A stretch of 64,000 bases of DNA from Gilliamella sp. Lep-s35 (lineage in GTDB: Bacteria > Pseudomonadota > Gammaproteobacteria > Enterobacterales > Orbaceae): NCBI RefSeq assembly GCF_009795845.1, contig NZ_WTEX01000004.1, forward strand, positions 80,884 through 144,883, written 5' to 3'. The translations under genes and the position numbers were made by a program. This document shows positions 47,809 to 58,099 of the stretch, one piece after another. A model generated the notes under the pieces. The model had not been told where the DNA came from. It searched no databases and saw only the letters and a program-made list of their open reading frames with translations. Position 1 is the first letter of the stretch, and each line of letters opens with the position of its first letter.

Positions 47809-48514
47809 TATCAAAAAAGAAAAACAGGAAACAGGTGTAAAAAATAGAACTGTTAACGGTGTACTACAACAAATTAGAGGCGTACTTAATTGCGCATATG
47901 AGAATGATATGCTTGATAAAGTACCCGCTATAAAAATGTTACCAGAACCACCACCAAGACAAGTTATGCTAACACCGAATCAGGAAAAAAGGCTTGTTGA
48001 TGAATTACCTGATCATTTAATACCTATTGTTCTTTTTGCACTAGCAACAGGTTTAAGAATGAGTAATATCACAGGCCTTTTGTGGGAAAATGTCGATATT
48101 AAAAATCGTCATGCATGGGTTAACATCGGTAGCGGTAAAGTAAAAACCGAAGGGATTGGTATTCCATTAAATAGCGTTGCATTGTATGTTTTAGAAAATT
48201 TGCAAGGCAAACACCCAACCAATGTTTTTACCCACAAAGGTAATCCAATAAAGCGTGCTAATTCAAAAGCATGGAGAAACGCTCGTAAAAGAGCTGGCCT
48301 ATCCCATCTTAGATTTCACGATTTAAGGCATGTTTGGGCAAGCAGACACTCAATGAATGGCACTCATCCACACGCACTACAAGATTTAGGAGCGTGGAGT
48401 AAAGCTGATACAGTTAGAAGATATGCCCACTTATCTTCTAGGCATTTGCTAGCAGCTTCGGAAAATGCGTTATCAGAAAGTGTCACAAATTTGACACAAA
48501 GAGTATTGCAATAA
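47807..48514 (+). pseudogene. tyrosine integrase, N-terminus missing
   Basis: The reading frame is open from 47807 (FIKKEKQETGVKNRTVNGVL...) with an internal ATG at 47909. The catalytic domain is complete: LATGLRMSNITGL (first Arg), GSGKVKT (Lys), HDLRHVWAS (His-x-x-Arg), LGAWSK and the nucleophile RRYAHLS. The arm-binding and part of the core-binding domain are lost at the IS481-like motif. It ends 50 bp from the 3' end of tRNA-Asp, the usual place of an integrase at its attachment site. Probably inactive. Confidence 0.75.
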
Positions 48515-48516
48515 AA

Positions 48517-48541
48517 AAAGCACTTTTGCGGAGTGCTTTAA
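48517..48541 (+). terminator. terminator after the integrase remnant
   Basis: AAAGCACT and AGTGCTTT form a stem around TTTGCGG, followed by AATCT; moderate candidate. Confidence 0.5.
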
Positions 48542-48563
48542 TCTATTGATATTCTTAAAGAAT

Positions 48564-48640
48564 TGGCGGAACGGACGGGGCTCGAACCCGCGACCCCCTG
48601 CGTGACAGGCAGGTATTCTAACCAACTGAACTACCGCTCC
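48564..48640 (-). tRNA. tRNA-Asp (anticodon GTC)
   Basis: 77 nt including encoded CCA. On the minus strand it begins GGAGCGGTAGTTCAGTTGGT, has the anticodon arm CCTGCCTGTCACGCAGG (GTC) and T-arm GGGTTCGAGCCCC. The gene is next to dnaQ, as aspV is in E. coli. The accessory island ends at its 3' side. Confidence 0.97.
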
Positions 48641-48757
48641 GCTTTGTTTGAGAGTTTTAATGCTACAGCATTAAAGTAGGCGTGATATTAAAGATTATTT
48701 TTATTCACGTCAATAATTTTTTTTTAAATAAATGGTTAACTGAATGCAAAATAACCA

Positions 48758-49492
48758 TTAATTCAAATTCCACAATGCTCCACCACTTTTTTTATCAATT
48801 TTTTTTAAAACTGACTCATGTTCAGAAAGTTCATATTCCGTTGCTTTTATTACTTTTAAAGGTGCACCACTACGCTCTATCCTTTTTATTGCATTTGGTT
48901 CGGATGAGGATAAATTATTTTCCTCGGAACTAAAAGATAAAGTCGTTTGTCCCCCTGTCATAGCCAAATAAACTTCAGCTAAAATTTCAGCATCTAATAA
49001 AGCACCATGCAATGTTCGGTGAGAATTATCTATCTGATAGCGTTCGCATAATGCATCTAAATTATTACGTTTACCAGGAAACAACCGTCTTGCCATCGAT
49101 AAGGTATCAGTAACAAGACAATGATCGGCTGTTTTAAAATCTAGTCCACAAAGGCGAAATTCATAATCCATAAATCCCACATCAAACGAGGCGTTGTGAA
49201 TGATTAATTCAGCACCATCAATAAATTTAATAAAATCATGTGCGATATTTTTAAAAATTGGCTTATCTTTAACAAACTCATCGCTGATACCATGCACGCT
49301 AAATGCACCTTCATCAATTAAGCGTTCTGGATTAATGTAAACGTGAAAATGATTGCCTGTTAAACGGCGATTAATCACCTCAACCGCACCAATTTCAATA
49401 ATTTTATGTCCTTCATAATGATTATTACCATCTTGATTCATACCAGTTGTTTCAGTATCTAAAACGATTTGTCGTGTATAATTATGTGTCAC
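48758..49492 (-). CDS. dnaQ: DNA polymerase III epsilon subunit (proofreading exonuclease)
   Basis: 244 residues, 3'-5' exonuclease of the DEDDh family: motif I VLDTETTGMN, motif II NASFDVGFMDYEF, and motif III HGALLDAEILAEVYL with the catalytic His and Asp. The C-terminal tail after about residue 190, which binds the polymerase alpha subunit, is present and ends in KKSGGALWNLN. Divergent from rnhA, the same arrangement as in enterics. Confidence 0.96.
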   Translation of the reverse strand: MTHNYTRQIVLDTETTGMNQDGNNHYEGHKIIEIGAVEVINRRLTGNHFHVYINPERLIDEGAFSVHGISDEFVKDKPIFKNIAHDFIKFIDGAELIIHNASFDVGFMDYEFRLCGLDFKTADHCLVTDTLSMARRLFPGKRNNLDALCERYQIDNSHRTLHGALLDAEILAEVYLAMTGGQTTLSFSSEENNLSSSEPNAIKRIERSGAPLKVIKATEYELSEHESVLKKIDKKSGGALWNLN

Positions 49493-49686
49493 TTTCTTCT
49501 CTTTTTATATCAAAAATTGGGGAAAAACATTTTTAATGATATAGTCTAGCACTAAAACACTTTAATGTTGATATCTACCAAAAATTGACTAAATTTATAA
49601 ATTAATGGTAAACAAATTAAAGTACGTTAACTTATCATTTAATTGAGATAATTAATAAACCTAAATAGTTATAAAAGACTCAACAC

Positions 49687-50163
49687 ATGTTAAAAAAAAT
49701 CGAAATATATACAGACGGTTCATGTCTTGGTAATCCTGGTCCTGGTGGCTATGCTGCTATATTAAAATATAAACAAACCGAAAAAATATTATCTGAAGGT
49801 TTTTTTAAAACAACAAATAATCGTATGGAATTATTAGCTGCAATTGTTGCTTTAGAACAAGTAAAGCAACCTTGCCAAATTGAACTGTATTCTGATAGCC
49901 AATATTTGCGTAATGGTATTATCAATTGGATCCATAGTTGGAAAAAAAATGGTTGGAAAACAGCCAACAAAAAATCTGTAAAAAATGTTGATTTATGGAA
50001 AAGACTTGATCAAGTCGTACAAACTCACAAAATTGAATGGATTTGGGTCAAAGGTCATGCTGGCCATATTGAAAACGAACGTTGCGATATTATAGCCAAA
50101 ACACAAGCTCAATCTCCTACTTTGCAAGATACTGTATTTGAACAATCTATGCAGGATAATTAA
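49687..50163 (+). CDS. rnhA: ribonuclease HI
   Basis: Cleaves RNA in RNA-DNA hybrids. 158 residues starting [20 protein letters not shown] (catalytic Asp10), followed by the Glu in [10 protein letters not shown], Asp in [12 protein letters not shown], the basic protrusion [16 protein letters not shown], His in VKGHAGH and Asp in ERCDIIAK. Complete and normal in length. Confidence 0.97.
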   Translation: MLKKIEIYTDGSCLGNPGPGGYAAILKYKQTEKILSEGFFKTTNNRMELLAAIVALEQVKQPCQIELYSDSQYLRNGIINWIHSWKKNGWKTANKKSVKNVDLWKRLDQVVQTHKIEWIWVKGHAGHIENERCDIIAKTQAQSPTLQDTVFEQSMQDN

Positions 50164-50219
50164 TAAAATAAAAAGGTTTTTGCTTAAATCGACTATTCAT
50201 AAATAATGGTAAAAATAAT

Positions 50220-50948
50220 ATGCATCAACTTCATTGCATTCCAGCTTTAAAAGATAATTATATTTGGATTTTAACCAATTCAGCCAATCAAGCCATAATT
50301 ATTGATCCTGGTGAAGCCAAGCCTGTAATTAATTATATAAACAAACATAAAATATCCCCCCTTGGAATTTTACTTACACATCACCATATTGATCACACTG
50401 GTGGGGTGTGCGAATTAAAAGCACAATATCAAAACATTGATGTTTACGGCCCCAATGAGATCGATTTACCAATTAATTATCTTATTAATCAAAATAAAGT
50501 TGATATTGGTGATTTTGATTTTGATGTAATTGTTGTACCAGGGCATACTCTTGGGCATTTAGCTTATTATTGTAGCCCCTATTTGTTTTCTGGTGATACT
50601 TTGTTTTCGGCTGGTTGTGGAAGGGTTTTTGAAGGTACTTATCAACAAATGTTAGATTCTTTAAAGCAATTAAAACAGCTACCTGATGATACATTAATTT
50701 GCGCAAGTCATGAATATACTTTATCAAATTTAGCATTTGCACGACAAATATTGCCTGATGACAAAAATATCAAAAATTATTTAAATTTGATTTCAAAAAA
50801 ACAGATAACATTACCGTCTATTTTGTCTAAAGAAAAACAAATTAATTTATTTTTAAGATGTCATGAACAAAAATTGCAAAATAAGTTTAAATTTAACAAT
50901 GAATTAGATCTGTTTGTTTTTTTTAGAAGCCAAAAAGACATTTTTTAG
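50220..50948 (+). CDS. gloB: hydroxyacylglutathione hydrolase (glyoxalase II)
   Basis: Hydrolyses S-lactoylglutathione to lactate and glutathione, finishing methylglyoxal detoxification. 242 residues of the metallo-beta-lactamase fold with the dinuclear metal motif LTHHHIDHTGG, the metal His in VPGHTLGHLAYY, Asp in SGDTLFSAGCGR and His in CASHEYTLSNL. The C-terminal substrate-binding helices are present. Slightly shorter than in E. coli (251). In the rnhA-gloB-mltD run. Confidence 0.95.
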   Translation: MHQLHCIPALKDNYIWILTNSANQAIIIDPGEAKPVINYINKHKISPLGILLTHHHIDHTGGVCELKAQYQNIDVYGPNEIDLPINYLINQNKVDIGDFDFDVIVVPGHTLGHLAYYCSPYLFSGDTLFSAGCGRVFEGTYQQMLDSLKQLKQLPDDTLICASHEYTLSNLAFARQILPDDKNIKNYLNLISKKQITLPSILSKEKQINLFLRCHEQKLQNKFKFNNELDLFVFFRSQKDIF

Positions 50949-50988
50949 GTATAATGCCAACCTTAATTTGAGTAAAATTTACGAAACA

Positions 50989-52224
50989 ATGAAAAAGTTA
51001 TTAATATTTACAGTGTTATGTTTATTTTTAGGTGCGTGCCATCACCATGGGCCACGATATAATCCTGTTGTTAGAATAAAATATTCAAAAAATACAGCTA
51101 ATAACGGAAATAATTCTGGTAGTTATGTATCTATCACTCAAAACCCGTGGCAATATATGCTTAATCAGATAGATGTAAATATTCCTGAAAATGGCCGAAT
51201 TAAAGCAGAAAGAGAACGATTATTACGTAATCCAAAAGGATTTGAAACAGTTGCTTTGCGTTCTGAGCCTTATGTTTATTACATTATTAATCAACTTCGT
51301 AAGAATAATTTACCTACTGAATTAGCTTTAATTCCGCTTATTGAGAGCGCTTATGATCCTCTTGCAACATCGCCGGCACAAGCAGCAGGATTGTGGCAAT
51401 TTGTACCTATCACAGCTAAAGAGTATGGATTACAACAAAGCAGTTCGTTTGATGCCCGACGGGATCTAATTGCATCAACTAACTCAGCAATTTCGTTATT
51501 ACAAAATTTAAATAACCGTTTTAATGGCGATTGGCTATTAACACTTGCAGCTTATAATGCAGGAGAAGGGCGAGTCAGAAGAGCAATTGAGAAAAATCAG
51601 GCAAAAGGTTTACCTGTTAATTATTGGTCACTAGATTTGCCAACTGAAACTATGCATTATGTTCCTAAAATTCTAGCAATAATTGATATTGTTAAAAATA
51701 ATAAACGATATGGCATTAAGTTGCCTGATTGTAGTTATGAAAATTCACTTGTCAGGATTGATATATCTAAGAATATTTCATTATCCAAAATCGCTAAATA
51801 TTCTAAACTTTCACTTGATGAGCTAACGACATATAATGCAGGATATGTACAACAAACCGTAAATGGTCCTTTTCATTTGCTCGTTCCTTATTCTCATGCT
51901 AAAGATTTATTTACGAAGTTAAAAAAAGAAAATCTTGTTGCAAATGAAATTACAGAACTTTTACAAGATACATCTAGCGCTAATATGCCATTTGAGTTTA
52001 AATCAAATTTTAATCAAAAAACCAGTATTATAAATAAAAATACTTTTCCAAAAAATGCAAAAAAGATTGCCTATCTTGTTAAAGCAGGAGATAGTCTTTA
52101 TTCGATAGCTCAAAATTATCGTGTAAAAATTACTGATATATTGCAATGGAATAATTTAAAAAATTCTAAAGTTCAAGAAGGTGATATCTTAACCATTAAT
52201 CTTGCTAATGCAAATCCAATTTAA
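50989..52224 (+). CDS. mltD: membrane-bound lytic transglycosylase D
   Basis: Lipoprotein that cleaves murein glycan strands to 1,6-anhydro products. From ATG 50989 the signal MKKLLIFTVLCLFLGAC has lipobox Cys17; the open frame upstream overlaps gloB and is not used. The SLT catalytic domain shows ELALIPLIESAYDPLATS (catalytic Glu), AAGLWQFVPITAKEYGL and LAAYNAGEGRVRRAI. One LysM domain is at the C-terminus (YLVKAGDSLYSIAQNYRVKI), where E. coli has two. 411 residues. TATAAT at 50950-50955 may mark its promoter. Its 3' end overlaps yafD by 20 bp tail to tail. Confidence 0.93.
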   Translation: MKKLLIFTVLCLFLGACHHHGPRYNPVVRIKYSKNTANNGNNSGSYVSITQNPWQYMLNQIDVNIPENGRIKAERERLLRNPKGFETVALRSEPYVYYIINQLRKNNLPTELALIPLIESAYDPLATSPAQAAGLWQFVPITAKEYGLQQSSSFDARRDLIASTNSAISLLQNLNNRFNGDWLLTLAAYNAGEGRVRRAIEKNQAKGLPVNYWSLDLPTETMHYVPKILAIIDIVKNNKRYGIKLPDCSYENSLVRIDISKNISLSKIAKYSKLSLDELTTYNAGYVQQTVNGPFHLLVPYSHAKDLFTKLKKENLVANEITELLQDTSSANMPFEFKSNFNQKTSIINKNTFPKNAKKIAYLVKAGDSLYSIAQNYRVKITDILQWNNLKNSKVQEGDILTINLANANPI

Positions 52225-52990
52225 AATTAACCAATAAAGGGTTATGATCTGATGCAGTGGTGTTTATTATTTGCGCTGTATCAAGTTGTAGCCCTCGATA
52301 AAAAACAAAATCAAGCGGGTTACCCATAAATTTTTTTCGGAAATCGATATCAACTGAAAAATTAACTGGTTTAAGTTCAATTGAACGAACAAGTTGATAT
52401 AATAAATTCAGTCTTTGCTTGCTCCAAGCATTAAAGTCTCCAGCTAAAATAACCGGTCCATTATGCTCTTTTATTCGATTTAATAGCATATGTATTTGCT
52501 GTCTATAAACTTTTACACCAATACTAAAATTTACAGAATGGATATTTGCGACTAATAATTTTTGTTTGGAATTACTAATGGGATAAATAGTAATCAAAGC
52601 AGATTTAGGCACTCTAATTAATGGTTCCTTTTCTTTAAAAGAAAAAATTGAGGTTGGCAATGAATCAGAAATTGTCATTACGCCAGCATAAATGCCATTC
52701 AAACAATAAGCAGGAACATGATCTGCAACTTTATTATAATGTGAAATAAAATTAAGTAATTGAGTCGTTGTTTGGGCTTCTTGCAATAATATTAGTTTAG
52801 TTTTATCTGCATATTGTTTGAGCATATCAATACAATCGACTCTTTTTTGTTTAAAAATATTCCAAACTAAAATCGAAAATGATGATTGTTCAATTAAAGG
52901 TTTATTTATTGATATTGGGCAATTAGGCAAAATCATCTCAACCTCGTTACTTGCCTGATATCGTAATGTATAACACCGTTTTTTAAACAT
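52205..52990 (-). CDS. yafD: YafD-like endonuclease/exonuclease/phosphatase-family protein
   Basis: 261 residues of the EEP superfamily (Mg-dependent phosphodiesterases). It matches enteric YafD along its length: [42 protein letters not shown] with the catalytic Glu, [39 protein letters not shown] and [12 protein letters not shown] (Asp-His). Substrate unknown. Overlaps the gshA stop by 8 bp? It begins inside the 3' end of gshA (52983-52990), so the two are translationally linked. Confidence 0.88.
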   Translation of the reverse strand: MFKKRCYTLRYQASNEVEMILPNCPISINKPLIEQSSFSILVWNIFKQKRVDCIDMLKQYADKTKLILLQEAQTTTQLLNFISHYNKVADHVPAYCLNGIYAGVMTISDSLPTSIFSFKEKEPLIRVPKSALITIYPISNSKQKLLVANIHSVNFSIGVKVYRQQIHMLLNRIKEHNGPVILAGDFNAWSKQRLNLLYQLVRSIELKPVNFSVDIDFRKKFMGNPLDFVFYRGLQLDTAQIINTTASDHNPLLVNFKLDLH

Positions 52991-54554
52991 TTTTACCGTT
53001 CAATTTTTGTTTTACGTATTCATCAAAAGATAAACTATCGCCCTGCTCTTTCCTTTTTTGTTTTTCAATAGATAAATTACGCTGTTGAATAAAATCACCA
53101 TCTGTTAATAATGATAAAGGTTCAGACAGCAGTTGTTTTTTATATTGGTTTGCTAAAGCTAAACCAAATTTTGCAGTACCTAGATCACTTATTGCTTGTA
53201 GTGTTCTTGCTGATAAAGTTAATTCAGGCTGATCAAACATTAAATCTAATCGCTCACAAACTTTTCGATATTGTTGTTTATCATCTTTATGATCTAAAAC
53301 ATCAGCTACACGCAATAAATCTTTAAATAACTCATGTCCAACTTTGGCTAAAGGTTCTCGATAACTGTCACAGCCTATACTGATTTCAAGTCCAGGTTTT
53401 CGACCTTCCATAATAACTCTATTCCAATTTAATTTAGCACACTCTAGTTCTTGGCTACTCATTTCAGGTGCTGGTGCTAATGCACACCAAATTAAAAATA
53501 GATCAATAAAACGCACTTGCTCTTCAGTAATTCCTACTGGTGAAAATGGATTAACATCTAATGCACGAACTTCAATATATTCAATCCCACCTCGTAAAAG
53601 TGCATCAGAAGGTAATTCCTGAGCCATTGGCACTCGTTTAGGGCGAATAGGCGCATAAAACTCATTTTCTATTTGTAAAACATTATCATTTAATTGTTGA
53701 TAATGACCATTAACTTTAATGCCCAATTGACTAAATTCAGCTGATTTTGTTCGTGTTGCACGTTTTAATCCTTCAACATATGTATCTAAATGGTTAAAGG
53801 TAATACCTAGCTGTTTTTGTGCGTTATTAGTATACCCAATATCACTTAATCTTAACGATGTTGCATAAGGTAAATAACAATTGCCATTTGTTTGTTCAAT
53901 AAAGTCTTTAGCTTTTTGTGGATCTTGAATAAATGAAGAGCACATTGATGGCGATGCACCAAATAAATAAGGAATAACCCAACCAAATCGGTAATAGTTA
54001 CGAATCAATGTAAAGTAACCTTCAGAAATAACAGCTTTACCCTCTTGAGAATTTTTGACACCATCTCTTGCTTGCCAAAACGCCATAGGCAATGAAAAAT
54101 TATAATGAACTCCTGATATCGTTTGCATCATTGCCCCATAACGGTTTTTTAAGCCTTCACGATAAACCGTTTTGAAAAGCCCTTCATTTGATAAACCATA
54201 TTGCGCTAAAATAATATCATCTTCGTTAGCGACAAAACACGGCATGCTCAATGGCCACATCATTTCATCACCAATATTTACGCTAGCATAACGATGTAAA
54301 TCTCGTAAAAACGTTAGCATATAATCAATATTAGTATTAACAGGTGTTATAAATTCTAACATTGATTCGGCAAAATCGGTGGTAATCCACGGATGCGTTA
54401 ATGCTGCGCCGATTTTGGAGGGAAAAGAAGTTTTTGATAATGACCCATCCGGTAAAATGCGTAAAGTTTCACGTTCAACACCGCGTTGAATACCTTGTAA
54501 AATGGTATAGTGTTTTTCTAACCAATTAAGTGCTTTTGATACATCTGGGATCAT
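52983..54554 (-). CDS. gshA: glutamate-cysteine ligase
   Basis: Joins glutamate and cysteine with ATP, the first step of glutathione synthesis. 523 residues of the gammaproteobacterial type: [64 protein letters not shown] and [17 protein letters not shown]. It provides glutathione used by GloB nearby. Its stop overlaps the start of yafD by 8 bp. Confidence 0.96.
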   Translation of the reverse strand: MIPDVSKALNWLEKHYTILQGIQRGVERETLRILPDGSLSKTSFPSKIGAALTHPWITTDFAESMLEFITPVNTNIDYMLTFLRDLHRYASVNIGDEMMWPLSMPCFVANEDDIILAQYGLSNEGLFKTVYREGLKNRYGAMMQTISGVHYNFSLPMAFWQARDGVKNSQEGKAVISEGYFTLIRNYYRFGWVIPYLFGASPSMCSSFIQDPQKAKDFIEQTNGNCYLPYATSLRLSDIGYTNNAQKQLGITFNHLDTYVEGLKRATRTKSAEFSQLGIKVNGHYQQLNDNVLQIENEFYAPIRPKRVPMAQELPSDALLRGGIEYIEVRALDVNPFSPVGITEEQVRFIDLFLIWCALAPAPEMSSQELECAKLNWNRVIMEGRKPGLEISIGCDSYREPLAKVGHELFKDLLRVADVLDHKDDKQQYRKVCERLDLMFDQPELTLSARTLQAISDLGTAKFGLALANQYKKQLLSEPLSLLTDGDFIQQRNLSIEKQKRKEQGDSLSFDEYVKQKLNGKNV

Positions 54555-54796
54555 ATTTATACTTCCTTAAAATGAAGTTATTTGATTTTCTATATTAGCA
54601 TAATTTATGTATTACCTATGAGCTAATTTATAATAATGTTTAAAATAAAAATTAGCAGTTTTCTTATGAAATTGATAATTTAACAAATTATAACTATTCA
54701 TTTTTATTGCAAAGCATTTCCTTTAATTATACTTCTAAATAATATCTATTTCATAGATAGGAGATAGTATTATTCTCGTTTTTATTATTAGCTTAT

Positions 54797-55948
54797 TTAG
54801 TTTTTAGTCTTTTTTTGTAATAAGACTAACACCTCCATATGTGAAGTATGTGGGAACATATCAAATAGCTGCACTTTTTGGATTTGATAAATTGACAATA
54901 ACGTTAAATCATCAACTAATGAAAATAAGTTACAACTTGAATATAAAATATAATTAGGAGCCATTTGCTCTAAATACTCTATAAGTATCTTACCTGCTCC
55001 TCGTCTTGGAGGATTCAATAAAACCAAATCAGGGACACTTTGTTGAGTTATTGCATATTGTGTTGCATCAAAAGACTTGAAAACCAGCTGTTTAAAACCA
55101 ATCTTTTTTGCCGATAGGGTTGCACATTCAATTGCATCAGGGCTAATTTCAATTCCAGTTAATTGAATATTTTTTTTAGTTGAATGACTAACACAGCTTA
55201 AACCAAACCCACCTACCCCACAAAATAGATCCCAAATAGATTTTATATTTAAATTTGTGACCCAGTCACTTGCTGTCTTGTAAAGATTGCTAGCAACATA
55301 GGTATTTGTTTGAAAAAAGCTTTTAGATTTTATAAACAATGGAACCTTATTCAAAGTTATCGATAAAAAAGAGTTTTGGGTTAGCTCGATCTCTTCGTCT
55401 CCTTCTAAAATAGCTGAATGATTAGGCTGAATATTAATTGAAACCACCTGTAGGTTTTGAATTTTTTCTTGTAATTGATGAAAAGAATGCTTAATTTTTT
55501 CAACAAATTTGTGAGATCTCAAAACAAATCGCAACATAAAACCACTTGTTTCATCGCAACTACTTTCAGTAATAATAACGAACTTCAGTTCGCCTTTTCG
55601 CTTATTAATATTGTAAGGTACTAAGCCTTGTTTTCTAATATAAGTTCTTACTATTTTCAGAATATTTTGCATACTATTTGAATAGAGCGGACAATCACAA
55701 AGATCAACCACCTCATCACCAGTTTGAATACCTAATATCGGTTTTTCAACAGTGCCTAATACCACCATTTTGGCTTTATTTCGAAAAGCCGATTCTTTAC
55801 TAGCAAAAGGATCTTTCACTTCTATAGGATTAAATTCACTTAATTGTTGAATCAGTGCTGTTTGTTTCCGTTCTAATTGAGTCTGGTAAGGATGATTTAT
55901 CCAGTGACATGACAAACATTTTTTTTGTTGATAAAAGTGACATTGCAT
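54797..55948 (-). CDS. rlmC: 23S rRNA (uracil(747)-C5)-methyltransferase
   Basis: RlmC (RumB) makes m5U747 in 23S rRNA. From ATG 55948 the product has 383 residues and starts MQCHFYQQKKCLSCHW: Cys3, Cys11 and Cys14 with the later DLCDCPLY cysteine are the 4Fe-4S ligands. AFRNKAKMVV, SFFQTNTYVAS, DLFCGVGGFGLSC (SAM), NPPRRGAGK and YSSCN with the catalytic Cys follow. The 38 codons that extend the frame upstream are AT-rich and lack homology, so they are left out. Confidence 0.94.
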   Translation of the reverse strand: MQCHFYQQKKCLSCHWINHPYQTQLERKQTALIQQLSEFNPIEVKDPFASKESAFRNKAKMVVLGTVEKPILGIQTGDEVVDLCDCPLYSNSMQNILKIVRTYIRKQGLVPYNINKRKGELKFVIITESSCDETSGFMLRFVLRSHKFVEKIKHSFHQLQEKIQNLQVVSINIQPNHSAILEGDEEIELTQNSFLSITLNKVPLFIKSKSFFQTNTYVASNLYKTASDWVTNLNIKSIWDLFCGVGGFGLSCVSHSTKKNIQLTGIEISPDAIECATLSAKKIGFKQLVFKSFDATQYAITQQSVPDLVLLNPPRRGAGKILIEYLEQMAPNYILYSSCNLFSLVDDLTLLSIYQIQKVQLFDMFPHTSHMEVLVLLQKKTKN

Positions 55949-56020
55949 TGTGATTAAAGCCTTTTTTATAATGAAGATATTATATATAAAAATTGAACTA
56001 ATATAATAAATAGTTTCAAA

Positions 56021-56061
56021 TTTTATACTAAAACACATAGCTTTCCTGAAACTTTTTAACA
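56021..56061 (+). repeat. 41-bp intergenic motif, copy 2 (upstream of map)
   Basis: TTTTATACTAAAACACATAG followed by CTTTCCTGAAACTTTTTAAC; nearly the same as 20481-20521 before rlhA. It lies in the gap between divergent rlmC and map. Confidence 0.6.
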
Positions 56062-56167
56062 AAAATTTTAAAAATACAAATAAAATGTGTAGTTAATAAT
56101 CTGTTATGATTTGACGAAATACAGCTGTATGATAGGATATTGCCATCAACATTACAGGAAAAATTTA

Positions 56168-56956
56168 ATGTCTATTAAGTTAAAAACCCCCGAAGAAATC
56201 GAAAAAATGCGCATAGCAGGAAAGCTTGCTGCTGAAGTATTAGAAATGATTGAGCCCTATGTTAAGCCAGGCATTAGTACTGGAGAGCTAGATAAAATCT
56301 GTTATGAATATATTGTTAATGTTCAAAAAGCGATTCCAGCAAATATTGGCTATAGCGGTTATCAACATACAAGCTGTATTTCAATTAATGACGTGGTTTG
56401 TCATGGCATTCCAAGTTTTGATAAAAAAATAAAAGATGGTGACATTCTGAATATTGATGTAACAGTGATTAAAGATGGTTATCATGGTGATACATCCAGA
56501 ATGTACATAGCGGGTAAACCGACAATCGTTGGTGAAAAACTGTGTCAAGTAGCGCAAGAAAGTCTATATGAAGCAATTAGAATTATAAAACCCGGTATCC
56601 GTCTAAAAGAAATTGGTAAAACCATTCAAAAACATGTTGATAAATTTGGATTTTCATCTGTTAGAGAATACTGTGGTCACGGTATTGGCAAGGTTTATCA
56701 TGATGAGCCTCAAGTTTTACATTATGACGCTGATGATGGCGGTGTCATTTTAAAATCAGGAATGACCTTTACCATTGAACCAATGATAAATACGGGTGAT
56801 TGGCGTACTCGTACCATGAAAGATGGCTGGACAGTTAAAACCAAAGATCATGGACTTTCCGCTCAATATGAACATACTATTTTAGTTACTGATAATGGAG
56901 TTGAAGTCTTAACATTGCGTAGTAATGAAAACTTCCCTCGAATTATTGAACACTAA
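56168..56956 (+). CDS. map: methionine aminopeptidase, type I
   Basis: Removes the N-terminal Met of nascent proteins. From ATG 56168, behind AGGA, the product of 262 residues reads MSIKLKTPEEIEKMRIAGKL. The dinuclear metal ligands are all visible: Asp in NIDVTVIKDGYHGDTS (two), His in YCGHGIGK, Glu in FTIEPMINTG and Glu in QYEHTILV. An upstream in-frame ATG at 56111 adds 19 atypical residues. In E. coli map lies beside rpsB; here it does not. Confidence 0.96.
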   Translation: MSIKLKTPEEIEKMRIAGKLAAEVLEMIEPYVKPGISTGELDKICYEYIVNVQKAIPANIGYSGYQHTSCISINDVVCHGIPSFDKKIKDGDILNIDVTVIKDGYHGDTSRMYIAGKPTIVGEKLCQVAQESLYEAIRIIKPGIRLKEIGKTIQKHVDKFGFSSVREYCGHGIGKVYHDEPQVLHYDADDGGVILKSGMTFTIEPMINTGDWRTRTMKDGWTVKTKDHGLSAQYEHTILVTDNGVEVLTLRSNENFPRIIEH

Positions 56957-56960
56957 ACAA

Positions 56961-56996
56961 AAACGATTCAACAATAGCTTATTGTTGAATCGTTTA
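56961..56996. terminator. bidirectional terminator between map and the small membrane gene
   Basis: A perfect inverted repeat AAACGATTCAACAATA ... TATTGTTGAATCGTTT with a 3-nt centre, followed by AACTTTAT on the plus strand. Confidence 0.75.
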
Positions 56997-56999
56997 ACT

Positions 57000-57203
57000 T
57001 TATAAGTCTCTATCAATAATTTTTATATTCGAACTTTTTTGTGCTAATTTTTTATTTTGTTCATCGATTTTACTTCTATGTATATCTTTTTTTAGAGAAC
57101 GAACATAAGAAGCACATATAATAGCAAACCCACTGTTTACACTTAGCAAAAACAATAAACCTATAATTAAACGCTTAAAAATTCGTTCCAGTTTAAATTT
57201 CAT
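57000..57203 (-). CDS. 67-residue small membrane protein
   Basis: One hydrophobic segment at about 12-32 (LIIGLLFLLSVNSGFAIICA) after a basic N-terminus (KFKLERIFKR), then a charged tail with alternating Lys, Asp and Glu. It follows cnoX after 6 bp on the same strand, ends at the bidirectional terminator, and is probably the last gene of that unit. No family recognised; it could be a real small inner-membrane protein. Confidence 0.5.
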   Translation of the reverse strand: MKFKLERIFKRLIIGLLFLLSVNSGFAIICASYVRSLKKDIHRSKIDEQNKKLAQKSSNIKIIDRDL

Positions 57204-57209
57204 AAAATC

Positions 57210-58079
57210 TTAATATAATAAAGTATACAATTTACGTCGATAACTACTAGCTAACGGATTACTTGTACCAAGAGCAGCTAGTAAATCAAGTAACGTTTTT
57301 TTCACCTGCCCTTCACCTACATTAAGATCTTGGGTAAGTGGTTTAAATAATAACTCTAATGCCTCTTCATGACGTCCAACTTGCATTAATTGAGATGATA
57401 ACTGAATCATAAGTTCAACATTATCAGGTTGTTTAGCTAGTTCAGCTTGTAATAATTGCAATTCAGGTGAATTTGCTGCTTGTTCAAGTAACTCGATTTC
57501 AGCTTGTAAACCATGAAAAGTGGAATCTTGATCTTGTAGAGGAATTGTTGCAAGCACATCTTTAGCTTCACTTAATTGTTTTTGTTCTATTTGTGATTTT
57601 GCTAGCATTAAAGCAATATCTGTTCTTGGTTTCCCAAGATGATCAGTAAGCGCTTTCCAAGCTTGTCTTAATAAAGGTAATGCTTGTTCATATTTTGCTT
57701 CATTAAATAAGTTTTTTGCCTCAATAAGTTTTAGTTCATCTTCGTTAGGTAAAAACTTTATTAAAAATTCTTTGATCGTTTCTTCTGACTGTGGGCCTTG
57801 AAAACCATCAACAGGTTGACCATTTTGAAAAAGATAAACAGTTGGAATTGCTCTTAAACCAAATTGAGCTGCTAGCATTTGTTCTTCATCACAATTAAGG
57901 CTAGCTAAAATAAATTGACCATGGTGTTCATTAGCTAATTTTGTCAATACGTTTGTCATTGCTTCATAATTTGGACTTCTTGCAGACCAAAAATAAAACA
58001 ATACAGGGGATTGCGAGGATCTTTCTATCACCTCTTGAATATTTTGTTCATTAACATCAAAAATAAATTGATTTTGCAT
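57210..58079 (-). CDS. cnoX: CnoX/YbbN thioredoxin-like chaperone lacking CxxC
   Basis: CnoX (YbbN) is a thioredoxin-fold holdase that works with GroEL and DnaK under oxidative chlorine stress. 289 residues: thioredoxin domain at 1-110 and TPR repeats to the end (FNEAKYEQALPLLRQAWKAL). The active-site position reads W-S-A-R-S35-P-N-Y38; E. coli has SQHC there, so even the single cysteine is replaced by Tyr. Cys63 (LNCDEEQ), implicated in redox partnering, is kept. GLRAIPTVYLFQNGQPVDGF is nearly as in E. coli. Follows ybbO by 20 bp. Confidence 0.9.
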   Translation of the reverse strand: MQNQFIFDVNEQNIQEVIERSSQSPVLFYFWSARSPNYEAMTNVLTKLANEHHGQFILASLNCDEEQMLAAQFGLRAIPTVYLFQNGQPVDGFQGPQSEETIKEFLIKFLPNEDELKLIEAKNLFNEAKYEQALPLLRQAWKALTDHLGKPRTDIALMLAKSQIEQKQLSEAKDVLATIPLQDQDSTFHGLQAEIELLEQAANSPELQLLQAELAKQPDNVELMIQLSSQLMQVGRHEEALELLFKPLTQDLNVGEGQVKKTLLDLLAALGTSNPLASSYRRKLYTLLY

Positions 58080-58099
58080 ATTATGTCCTAGGTATATGG

